NCBI RefSeq assembly: GCF_014076495.1
Contig: NZ_CP043575.1
Span: 1,612,001-1,676,000 of the forward strand
Source of the DNA: Comamonas koreensis
GTDB lineage: Bacteria; Pseudomonadota; Gammaproteobacteria; Burkholderiales; Burkholderiaceae_C
Reading direction: 5' to 3'
DNA length: 64,000 nt
The notes beneath the pieces were generated by a model. That model ran no database searches, was not told the DNA's origin, and saw nothing but the letters and a program-made list of their open reading frames with translations. This document shows positions 53,829-61,112 of this stretch, in pieces (position 1 is the stretch's first letter; each line of letters begins with the position of its first letter). The translations under genes were made by a program, and so were the position numbers.

Positions 53829-54612
53829 ATTCACCCTTTACTGAATTGAAGCGAATGCAGTAATAAAACAAAAATGCAAGTTCTCTTGGCTTTGAATGAT
53901 GGAAGGATCACGATAGCGGAATCCTATGCCCTTCTATTCACTCGGTCACGCTGTTTACAATGCCACACACCTAAATCATGGTCAAGGCGCAGGTGGACAT
54001 GGGCAGCATTTTTTTTTGTGAGCTGTTTCAAATCGGGTGGTGTGCAAATTCAAAACCTTTGCTTTTTATCCATTTTCTTTGTTTTTATTTAATTACCTTT
54101 GATTTTTTGATTTTTGTAGATAACTTGGGATTGGCCATTGTCAATACCCCTTTTCAACCAAGCGGGTGCGAATGATGGGGCGGTACGGTTTAACAGTGCA
54201 GCGGGAATGGGGTTATCCAGCTATTTTTTGAGGCAGATGGATGGTCCGCTGCGTGATGCGTGCCGAATACCGGTTCACGGCAGGGATGTGATATAGGCTG
54301 TGAGCCTTGGGAACTTCTGCACAACTCCCCGCCAAGGTCTGAACGTGCTCTCGGACGATCCAATCCCATGTCTTTCTCGGCAATACCTCCGGTTCGCCTT
54401 TAAGGGGCGCGTTGAGCGTTTTAACCCGATCGGTGTCCGTCGCGCTTGGTGAGGCTTGTGCAGAGGCAGCCCAAAGAGGGCGGTGTCTTGTCTGGCTAAA
54501 GCGCTTGGTCAATGTCTTGGCAAATGCCGCTCGTCATACCGGTTTGTGGGGGCGGCCTGTCAGCAATGGCCGAGTCGGCTGTTGGTATTGCATTGTCGAA
54601 AGGTCTTGGAAT
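53829..54612. other. 784-bp intergenic region without a clear gene
   Basis: The part 53830-54180 is AT-rich with T-tracts and low complexity. The part 54213-54512 holds a 99-codon minus-strand frame (MTKRFSQTRHRPLWAAS...), with short basic stretches; it shows no domain, no ribosome binding site and no recognisable family, so it is not called as a gene. A remnant of a mobile element is possible. Confidence 0.45.
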
Positions 54613-54641
54613 AAAAAAATCGCCTCCAGCTGGAGGCGATT
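54613..54641 (-). terminator. Terminator after IPTL-CTERM gene 7
   Basis: Perfect minus-strand palindrome AATCGCCTCC-AGCT-GGAGGCGATT followed by T6, 44 bp after the stop codon at 54685. Confidence 0.9.
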
Positions 54642-54684
54642 AGTAGTAACTCGCTCAGTCTTCAGGCCCTGAGACTTCTAGCCC

Positions 54685-56601
54685 TCACTGGCTGCGTTGG
54701 CGGCGGCGCAGTGCCAAGGCACCGATACCGGCACTCAATCCGCCCAGCAGTGCCAAGCCAGCCAGGTCCAATGCGGGGACTGGGGTGGCAGAGCCAGGGG
54801 TGGCGATAACGCTGTTGGCGGTTGCACTGTTGTTGGCCGGAGTGGGGTCATCCATGCCCGCTGGAGCCGCGATGCTTGCCGTACTGGCCAGCGAACCGGT
54901 GGCATTTGCAGCGACCTTGGCGGTGACGGTGTAGGTCACGCTGGCGCCGACGGGCAGGTTGACCGTGTCGCTGATATTGCCGCTGCCCGATGCACTGCAG
55001 GTGCCGCCGCCTGCGCCCACACAGGTCCAGGCGGCATCTGTCAATGCGGCAGGCAGGGTGTTGGTGACCGTGGCGCCCGTGGCTTCCACCGGGCCGGCAT
55101 TGCTGGCGGTGACAGTGTAGGTCACCGTTGCACCAGGTGCTACGCTGGTCGCGGCACTGGCGTTGGTGATGGACAGGTCGGCACTTGGAGGCTCACCCGT
55201 GCAGGCTGCGGTGACATAGAAGTCAGCAATGGCACCCAACGCACAAGTGCCGCCGGCGCAATCGTTGGTTTTTTGACCGCCATCCAGGCGGAAGCCCACG
55301 GTGTTATTGCCGCGTGCAAAACCAAGCGCTGCGGACGTTGTATAGGTGGAGAATGCACCGTAGCCATTGGGCAGATACACGGGCCCCGCAGCAGATTCCG
55401 CACCAGCTGCAGGCTTCACATAGACGGAGCTTCCATAGTCATCAAAGGCAAACCGCCCGGTGAGCTTGATGCTGGCCAAATCGACATTGCTGCCAATATT
55501 GACAGGCTGGTTCATCACGAACGTGGAGCCGTCCTGGATGCCGCGTGACTGGCCGGTAGCCACTGGGTAAGGCACACCAGGAATGTCGCTGCTCGCAGGG
55601 TTTGTCGTTCCCGGGCTGATCCAGCGGGCGTCGGTAGCCGTTGCCAGCGATGCTGGATCGAAATAGCTGCGATACCGGTAGCTGTCAAACAAAGGCTGCT
55701 CGACGTTCTCCAGGGCGGTTCCTGCCGCATTCATGCGCTGCGTCCATTTCCAGTCTCTGGCGTTGGTGGTGAATGGGCCAACACGGACTTCATCACCAGC
55801 TTGGCTGCCGGCGGGGCAAGCCAGAATGGTGGCGGGCTGGGCGGGAGGCTCATCCTGGCAATCGGCCGTGATTTCAAAATCTGCAATGAGGCCAGTTGGA
55901 TTTCCAGAACTGGCGGTGGTCGATGCAGTGTTATACACCACAAAACCGATGGTGTTGTCTCCATAATAGAAACCCAGACCGTTGTCATTACCGTCCAGAT
56001 TAATAGTTCCTGGAGAACCATAACTCATTCCCAGATTCTGCATCTGCAACCAGGTCGTGCTGCCAGAAGGCGGGCTAGCGGGGCGAACAACAAATTCCGA
56101 GCTGTCATCTACTCCGCCACTACCGATGATCTTGATACTGGAAAGCTTGATATTGCTGGGAATGGTGATAGGCTCGTTGTAGTAGAAAGTAATTCTGTTT
56201 TCAACCCAGGCACCATTTGCCACCACACCGCGCGCATTCACTTCCGGATAGGGGCCGACACCCGTTGTCGCACCTGCGCCCGTTGGGTATTGGGCATCGC
56301 CAAAAGAAATCCAATCCCCTTGGAGCGGAGTCCCGGCAAGATCGCCTGCTCCGCTGGTATGCACCGCAGTCGTTTTATCAAACCAGCCGCGCCATTTGTA
56401 GTCGTCCACAATGGCTGCTGCACCTGTGGCGGTGCCGCTTGGAGGAGGTACGTATTGGGCATCCGTTGACCAGGTCGCCTTAGCGGTGTGAATGCGTAAG
56501 GGCGCACCACAAGCCAATGTCGCAGCCTGTACGCCAGCAGCAGCCGTCAGCCCTGCAAGCGACACTGCAAAAAGAGCAGCCTGTCTGTGAATTAGTCTCA
56601 T
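54685..56601 (-). CDS. Secreted DUF11-like IPTL-CTERM-type protein (7)
   Basis: A 638-residue exported protein: signal peptide about 1-26 (ending GVQAAT); two homologous sandwich-like domains, each with RWISPG/WISFGD, FDD and 'GNNTVGF/GDNTIGF' motifs followed by ADFYVTAAC/ADFEITADC; then a DUF11-type repeat (ADLSITNASAATSVAPG, VTYTVTASNAGPVEA). The C terminus is ATPVPALDLAGLALLGG with LRRRQR, a looser sorting signal with no Trp and Pro-Ala in place of Pro-Thr. GGAG precedes ATG 56601. Confidence 0.8.
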   Translation of the reverse strand: MRLIHRQAALFAVSLAGLTAAAGVQAATLACGAPLRIHTAKATWSTDAQYVPPPSGTATGAAAIVDDYKWRGWFDKTTAVHTSGAGDLAGTPLQGDWISFGDAQYPTGAGATTGVGPYPEVNARGVVANGAWVENRITFYYNEPITIPSNIKLSSIKIIGSGGVDDSSEFVVRPASPPSGSTTWLQMQNLGMSYGSPGTINLDGNDNGLGFYYGDNTIGFVVYNTASTTASSGNPTGLIADFEITADCQDEPPAQPATILACPAGSQAGDEVRVGPFTTNARDWKWTQRMNAAGTALENVEQPLFDSYRYRSYFDPASLATATDARWISPGTTNPASSDIPGVPYPVATGQSRGIQDGSTFVMNQPVNIGSNVDLASIKLTGRFAFDDYGSSVYVKPAAGAESAAGPVYLPNGYGAFSTYTTSAALGFARGNNTVGFRLDGGQKTNDCAGGTCALGAIADFYVTAACTGEPPSADLSITNASAATSVAPGATVTYTVTASNAGPVEATGATVTNTLPAALTDAAWTCVGAGGGTCSASGSGNISDTVNLPVGASVTYTVTAKVAANATGSLASTASIAAPAGMDDPTPANNSATANSVIATPGSATPVPALDLAGLALLGGLSAGIGALALRRRQRSQ

Positions 56602-56954
56602 CTTGAAAACTCCATCCCAATTGAAAAATATCCCATATGCACCTGCAAGATAAACTAAATCAATTGAATATTATCTAGCATAACTTACATCTATCGTGTA
56701 TATGCGAACCGCAAAACAGGGAGAAATCTAGCAGATGGTTTCAAACTGCATCTTTGCTTAATTTAAATATTTTTTGGATTTATTGAGATTTCTTTAAATC
56801 CTCCATTATTTCGTTTGATAGCTTTGTGTTTCTGATTGTAATTTTTAAAAATTAACATATCCCGATGGCGAACCCACTACATTGCATGTAGATTTTCTTG
56901 ATTCATTTTTCGTTGTTGAAAAATGAATATCAAAAGTTCGTTGAGGGGTTCAAT
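56602..56954. other. 353-bp AT-rich divergent promoter region
   Basis: Lies between the divergent IPTL-CTERM genes 7 and 8. It is much more AT-rich than its neighbours. A hairpin at 56898-56933 (TTGATTCATTTTTC and GAAAAATGAATATCAA) sits 21 bases before the start of gene 8. No recognisable operator was found. Confidence 0.5.
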
Positions 56955-58538
56955 ATGTTGCATCGAAGAATAAGCGTCACCGTCCTGGGTTTGCTTGGCG
57001 CCTTGTTCATGGGCAGCGCCACTGCCGCGCCGGTGGAATGGGACTACACCGTCTCGGCCCGGTTTGTGACGACTACGGGTGCCACCACATTCAATGGCGC
57101 GGGCCCAGGTTCCGCCAATGGCTGCGAACTGGTCTTACCCACTGATATCACCTGGGGAGCATGTCCCAGCGGGCCTGCTGGGACCGGGCGCAGTGGTATC
57201 GGTGTCTCAGCCAGTGAGCAGACGGGTACCTTGGTGGCCAATGGCGCCGCGCAATATGCCAATGTCTACACCCATACCAACAATATCGTGGCTTCAAGCT
57301 ATGCCACCTTGGCCAGTGCCACGATCAGTACCACGCTCGGTCTGAGAGCCAAAGGCAGCAGTGATCCCTACACCTATGAGAACTTCATCTACACCATCAA
57401 GTTCTCTGAAACTCCTAACGGCAGCGACCCGACCCTCTGTGTGGTGCCAGGCGGCGTGCCCTGCAGCGACATCTGGGTGCTCGACGGTTCGGTCAACCGC
57501 ACCGTGGTGATGAACGGCCAGGAGTTTACTTTCAGCTTTTTCCCTGAGCCTGCAGCCATTCCGCTGGATCCGGAGATTTGCGAGGCGGCAGGCGCGGAGG
57601 TCGGCTGCATCGGCTTTACCACGCAGGAGAACATGGTCAACGCGATCCCCTTCATGATGAACCTGACCCAGGTGGCCAATGTCTCGGGCCGGGTATATGC
57701 AGAGGGTAGCGACCCCGCCAACACGCAAGACGATGGCAACGGCCTGGATGCCGGTATGGCCGTGGCCGTGTCTTTGCTGTGCACCGGGCCGGATTACAGC
57801 GCAGGCCCGGTGGATGCGGCAGCCGATGGCAGCTTCAGTTTTGAGAATGTACCGACCGGTGCAGACTGCGCTATCACGACGACGCCGCCCGCTGGTTACC
57901 AGATGGCCTATACCCAACAGGGCACGACCGGAGAGAGTGGCGCGCCAGGCGCGCTCAACACCAGCGTGGCGGGTAGCACGGGTGTGCAAAGCATTGCGAT
58001 CAGCGTGCCGCCCGATGGATCGAGTGGCAATCTGTTTGCGCTGCGCGCTGTGACCGATATGCTCAGCACCACGGTATGCACCCCGGGCACGGCAGCGGCC
58101 GGTGCCGCTGTCAGCTGCACAACCACCTGTACCAATGCCGGCAGCGCCGCTGCACTGCAGGCTTTTTGCGCCATCCCCAACGCCGCCAGCTTGCCCGGCA
58201 GCCCCACGCCTGTCTGCAGTGCGCCCGCTGATCTGCCGCCCAATGGCACGCTCAGCTGCACCCTGAGCTTTACAATGGCCGGCAACGCCAGCATCACGGT
58301 CGTGGGCGGGGCTGGTGCGGACAATGACAGCAATGGCGGGGGCGATGCAGCGGGGGGCAACAATGCATCGAGCGCGGCGGTTGCCCCGCAGGTCACGACG
58401 CCGACCAACCCTACGAATCCCAGCAACCCCACCCCCGTGCCTGGTCTCGGAGGGTTTGCGCTGGCGGTGCTGGCGGCCTTGATGGGGCTTGTGGTGTGGC
58501 GCCGACCACGGCTTGTGGCAGGCGGCCGCATGCGATGA
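56955..58538 (+). CDS. Secreted IPTL-CTERM-type protein (8), Cna-B-like domain
   Basis: A 527-residue exported protein: signal peptide about 1-24 (ending GSATAAP), a beta-sandwich head to about 240, a Cna-B/SdrD-like domain (SGRVYAEGSD ... DGSFSFENVPTGADCAITTTPPAGY), then a Cys-rich DUF11-like segment (SCTTTCTNAGSAAALQAFC). The C-terminal NPTPVPGLGGFALAVLAALMG with WRRPR ends in a longer basic tail (GGRMR) than the other members. AGGGG seven bases upstream of ATG 56955. Confidence 0.82.
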   Translation: MLHRRISVTVLGLLGALFMGSATAAPVEWDYTVSARFVTTTGATTFNGAGPGSANGCELVLPTDITWGACPSGPAGTGRSGIGVSASEQTGTLVANGAAQYANVYTHTNNIVASSYATLASATISTTLGLRAKGSSDPYTYENFIYTIKFSETPNGSDPTLCVVPGGVPCSDIWVLDGSVNRTVVMNGQEFTFSFFPEPAAIPLDPEICEAAGAEVGCIGFTTQENMVNAIPFMMNLTQVANVSGRVYAEGSDPANTQDDGNGLDAGMAVAVSLLCTGPDYSAGPVDAAADGSFSFENVPTGADCAITTTPPAGYQMAYTQQGTTGESGAPGALNTSVAGSTGVQSIAISVPPDGSSGNLFALRAVTDMLSTTVCTPGTAAAGAAVSCTTTCTNAGSAAALQAFCAIPNAASLPGSPTPVCSAPADLPPNGTLSCTLSFTMAGNASITVVGGAGADNDSNGGGDAAGGNNASSAAVAPQVTTPTNPTNPSNPTPVPGLGGFALAVLAALMGLVVWRRPRLVAGGRMR

Positions 58539-58840
58539 GCGCGGCAGGGCAGTGCGCGAGGCTGCCTCCGTGCTATGCGCTCGCGGTTCGGGCCCTGATG
58601 ATGGGTCTAGAGCCATGGCAATGGGTCTGTCTACGACAGTCGCCGGTTGGCCAGGAGCAGTCGCTGGATGAACGCTGTCCAGACCGATTCATCAACCCCA
58701 ATGGCAGTTCAAATGGACGATGTGCAGCGCAGCACTTGAGGGTTGCTTTTGCGGGCCCTAACCGGCTTATTTCGATGAAGTCTGACGCCATTTGAGCCAT
58801 GACTTGGCTGGGTAGACCGAAGCAGGTGTTCTATCGCTGT

Positions 58841-58936
58841 CTATGGATGCGTTGCATTCTCGACACCCCGCGATGCCAGCGTATGTATGCCGGAAAAATC
58901 GAAATTCTCCAGCATGTCTTTGACGAGGACAGTCAT
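58841..58936 (-). pseudogene. 3' end fragment of a histidine kinase gene
   Basis: The last codons read MLENFDFSGIHTLA then stop (CTA at 58841-58843), the same as the C terminus of the histidine kinase at 61113-62768 (GMLENFDFSGIHTLALRV). The matching DNA segment (58872-58914) differs from 61148-61190 at 4 of 43 positions. Nothing upstream matches the kinase, so this is a fragment joined to phage-type sequence at about 58930. Confidence 0.65.
58872..58914. repeat. 43-bp repeat, left copy
   Basis: Matches 61148-61190 at 39 of 43 positions in the same orientation, about 2.28 kb apart. It is the coding end of a kinase gene. Confidence 0.8.
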
Positions 58937-58962
58937 GGCTCCTGGCGAACCTCAAGACAGGC

Positions 58963-59322
58963 GTTGATTTTGATGAGCGTGCTAGGCTTGCGCGTGCTGA
59001 GCGCCTGCACCGCAACACCGACAGTCGAGCCGCCACTTATCGCGCGCAAGCCCAAGCCGACGCCGCTGCCCGCGGCGATCTTGCAGATAAAGCCGCAGCC
59101 CTCGACCGACAGCTTGCAGAAGGCCTCGGTGTGGTCGCAAGCCTCGGAGGCGACCTTAAGCGACGAGACGCCGAAGTAGCCGCGCTGTGCGACCAGGTGC
59201 AGTTTCTGCCTCGTACAAGCGCATCAAGAGCGAGGCACTCTTGGCACAAACCATCGCTGAAATGGAGCGAGCAACGTTGTCGCCAGGATAGCAAGCGTGG
59301 CCGTGGAAGGTCCAAAATCTAG
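58963..59322 (+). pseudogene. Remnant of a phage Rz-type i-spanin gene
   Basis: Open frame with a helical, Ala/Arg-rich pattern VDFDERARLARAERLHRN ... DLADKAAALDRQLAEGLG ... GGDLKRRDAEVAAL, the layout of the long coiled-coil of phage Rz proteins. The N-terminal membrane anchor and start are missing; the sequence joins the kinase fragment on the left. The Rz1-like frame is nested inside, shifted by one base, the usual arrangement of spanin genes. Probably not functional. Confidence 0.45.
58973..59179 (+). CDS. Rz1-like o-spanin lipoprotein, nested
   Basis: A 68-residue frame in a different register inside the Rz remnant. It starts MSVLGLRVLSACTAT with a lipobox (LSAC) at residues 9-12 and continues with the Pro-rich stretch TVEPPLIARKPKPTPLPAAI, the mark of Rz1 outer-membrane lipoproteins that complete host lysis. 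The frame is intact, but its partner Rz is truncated, so it is best seen as a relic of a prophage lysis cassette. Confidence 0.5.
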   Translation: MSVLGLRVLSACTATPTVEPPLIARKPKPTPLPAAILQIKPQPSTDSLQKASVWSQASEATLSDETPK

Positions 59323-59789
59323 ACCTGGTGCCGTGTCGCCAGGAGAGTCGTCCTGCCAATCATCTGCTGTCACCCGATATATTTGGCCCACAGTCAACCC
59401 AGACATGTTGCGGCGCATCTCACCTCTGGCGCGAGACGTAGCCGTAACACTGTCAAAAGAGGCTTCGTTTAGCCAAGCCGCTTTAATGCGCCACCTGGAA
59501 ACACAGTGGCTCCATGTGGTGTGACAAGGTAGGAAGCGCCATCGAACGCCCAGGTGCCTCCGCATGTCGGCTGTCCATACTCTGCCGCTGGCTCAGCACG
59601 AGGGTAGAACATGTTCGCGGGGCCGATACCAGTTGCCATGGGAGATGCGCGGTTCAATCCCACAGTGCAGAATTGCAGCTGATCTAAGAAGGCGAGCGTT
59701 TGCGCTTTGACTGGCTGGATGGAACCGATTGCTGCAAAAAACATAACACACAGCAGCTGGCGCATTGGCCGAAGAAATCTTGAGGGCAT
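59224..59789 (-). pseudogene. Disrupted secreted protein gene
   Basis: The first part (59789 down to about 59490) codes for a signal peptide (RQLLCVMFFAAIGSIQPVKAQ) and then TLAFLDQLQFCTVGLN ... GTWAFDGASYLVTPHGATVFPGG. The sequel, in another frame, continues SFDSVTATSRARGEMRRNMSGLTVGQIYRV...DFGPSTAT to a stop at 59224. The combined product has the 'GLTVGQ-Y-V' beta-sandwich pattern of carbohydrate-binding or DUF642-like exported proteins. A frameshift near 59470-59500 breaks it. Confidence 0.35.
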
Positions 59790-60081
59790 AAATCACTAAC
59801 TTTGTTCTTACGCGTTTACGCACAATCAGCACGAAATCATCAATCTTAAACAACTGATCTTTTATGTAAATTTGGAGGATTATGTTCCCTCAACTGAGTG
59901 TTCCAATTTGTATTATTCATTCGCCTGCAGTTGCATTAGAGGTTACACCTTCCAACCTACTTATGTAGCCTCCTACTAACCAGGTTTTGAGCAAAGTCAG
60001 CCTGTTGCAATAGCACCCGTGATCTGCTTATAGCGTGGTTGAACGGTGGCTGCGGCAACCAGGCCTGCAGACAAAAATAGA

Positions 60082-60127
60082 AATAGCCTCCCCGGCGCCA
60101 CTACGGCACTGGCGAGGCTATTTTTTT
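60082..60127. terminator. Terminator hairpin in the decayed region
   Basis: Stem AATAGCCTC / GAGGCTATT (9 bp) with further internal pairs, followed by T7 on the plus strand and A/T-rich on the minus strand side. It has no adjacent intact gene; it may belong to a lost one. Confidence 0.6.
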
Positions 60128-60186
60128 GTTTGGGGGCCATTGCACCTTGGCTAAACTGTATTTTATCCAGTGATAAGGATGACCCT

Positions 60187-60473
60187 ATGCAGATCGATCA
60201 GGTTGCCATCGCGGTGCTAGGTACAAGTGCCGCTTGGCTGTCGCAAGCCCGCGCTGAGAGCTTCCCGCGCTGGGCGTGCATCTTCGCATGCCGGGCCAGC
60301 CGTTCTGGTTCTACGGCTCTTGGAAGTCCGAGCAATAGGGAATTTTCGCAGTCAGTGTGCTCTATGCGCTGGCCTGGATGAAGGGGCTGTGGATCCATTG
60401 GATTTGGCCTACAGCCAGCACCGTGGCGGTGGAGAAAATAAGCTCCGTTGATCCAATCCGGAGTAACAAATGA
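60187..60473 (+). pseudogene. Small membrane protein gene with frameshift and stop
   Basis: The first frame starts MQIDQVAIAVLGTSAAWLSQ ... RRWACIF-type (RWACIF). It then continues in another frame (about 60288 on) as GQPFWFYGSWKSEQ, an in-frame TAG at 60336-60338 (TGG to TAG would restore Trp), GIFAVSVLYALAWMKGLWIHWIW and a stop at 60471-60473. The pieces together look like a small two-helix inner-membrane protein. The final TGA overlaps the ATG of the next gene (ATGA), evidence for an ancestral operon. Broken by at least one frameshift and one nonsense change. Confidence 0.5.
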
Positions 60474-60736
60474 TCCAGAGCCTGCACATCGAAAAAAGCG
60501 CGCCCGGTCAGTATCTGGCCAGGGTCATGAATGAGTATTCAGAGGCCTTGAGTTTCACCGCCAGCTCAATCGCTGGAGCGATAAGGGACACCGCTCAGAT
60601 GCTGCCCAAGGCTCGCGCCTTCCACATTTGGTATGAGCATGTGAGCATTGGCACAACCCCTGTGATGCACATGCAGCATGATCCCGAAACGCTGGCCTCC
60701 CGGCTGAAGCTGTTGCATGTGCAGTTCTGGGGCTGA
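60470..60736 (+). CDS. Conserved-looking hypothetical protein
   Basis: An 88-residue soluble protein (MIQSLHIEKSAPGQYLARVM ... HIWYEHVSIGTTPVMHMQ). A GGAG ribosome binding site is eight bases before ATG 60470, and the start overlaps the stop of the broken membrane protein gene. It shows no recognisable domain. The frame is intact, unlike its neighbours. Confidence 0.45.
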   Translation: MIQSLHIEKSAPGQYLARVMNEYSEALSFTASSIAGAIRDTAQMLPKARAFHIWYEHVSIGTTPVMHMQHDPETLASRLKLLHVQFWG

Positions 60737-60739
60737 ACA

Positions 60740-60802
60740 TTGACAAACCCGCATTCTAGATTGACAAAGCCCTGTTCTGGGTTGACACACTGAGGTTCGT
60801 AC
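60740..60802. repeat. Three tandem 21-bp imperfect repeats (possible transposon end)
   Basis: Units begin at 60740, 60761 and 60782: each starts TTGACA and continues AA-C/G-CC or similar; the first two agree best (TTGACAAA.CC...TTCT.G). Multiple terminal repeats of this kind are found at the ends of IS21-family elements, where TGTCA/TGACA motifs repeat. No transposase is left nearby. The rest of 60803-61112 shows no gene. Confidence 0.5.
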
Positions 60803-61112
60803 AGGGTTGTCCTCAACCGGTGGTTTGCACAGAATCGCAAACCGGCACTATCGAGCCTGACTCGACACCCCCATGTTGCTTTTTCCCGCCTACACTGGAG
60901 GTCAAGGAAATCAATATCCGGCTGCAAACGGACAACACCAGTTCTTGAATGCAACCTTTCCTGAGGTTCCATTTTAGCACCCTTGCTGACTGATAATTGA
61001 AAGGCCTAGCACTTCGACGACCGCTTTGCGCGTAGCTCGTTCATCTCGATAGAGCCGGTCGAGGCTTGAGCAATGGCAGTCTGGATGACCAGGGCTTTAA
61101 ATTGCAGATGCG

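Noticed and set aside
54213..54512. 99-codon minus-strand frame in the gap between IPTL-CTERM genes 6 and 7
   Set aside because: No ribosome binding site, no recognised domain, composition unlike a membrane or enzyme protein; kept only as a remark in the gap entry.
60155..60171. LexA-like palindrome ACTG-N9-CAGT
   Set aside because: The LexA box needs ten bases between CTG and CAG; here there are nine, and the gene behind it is broken.
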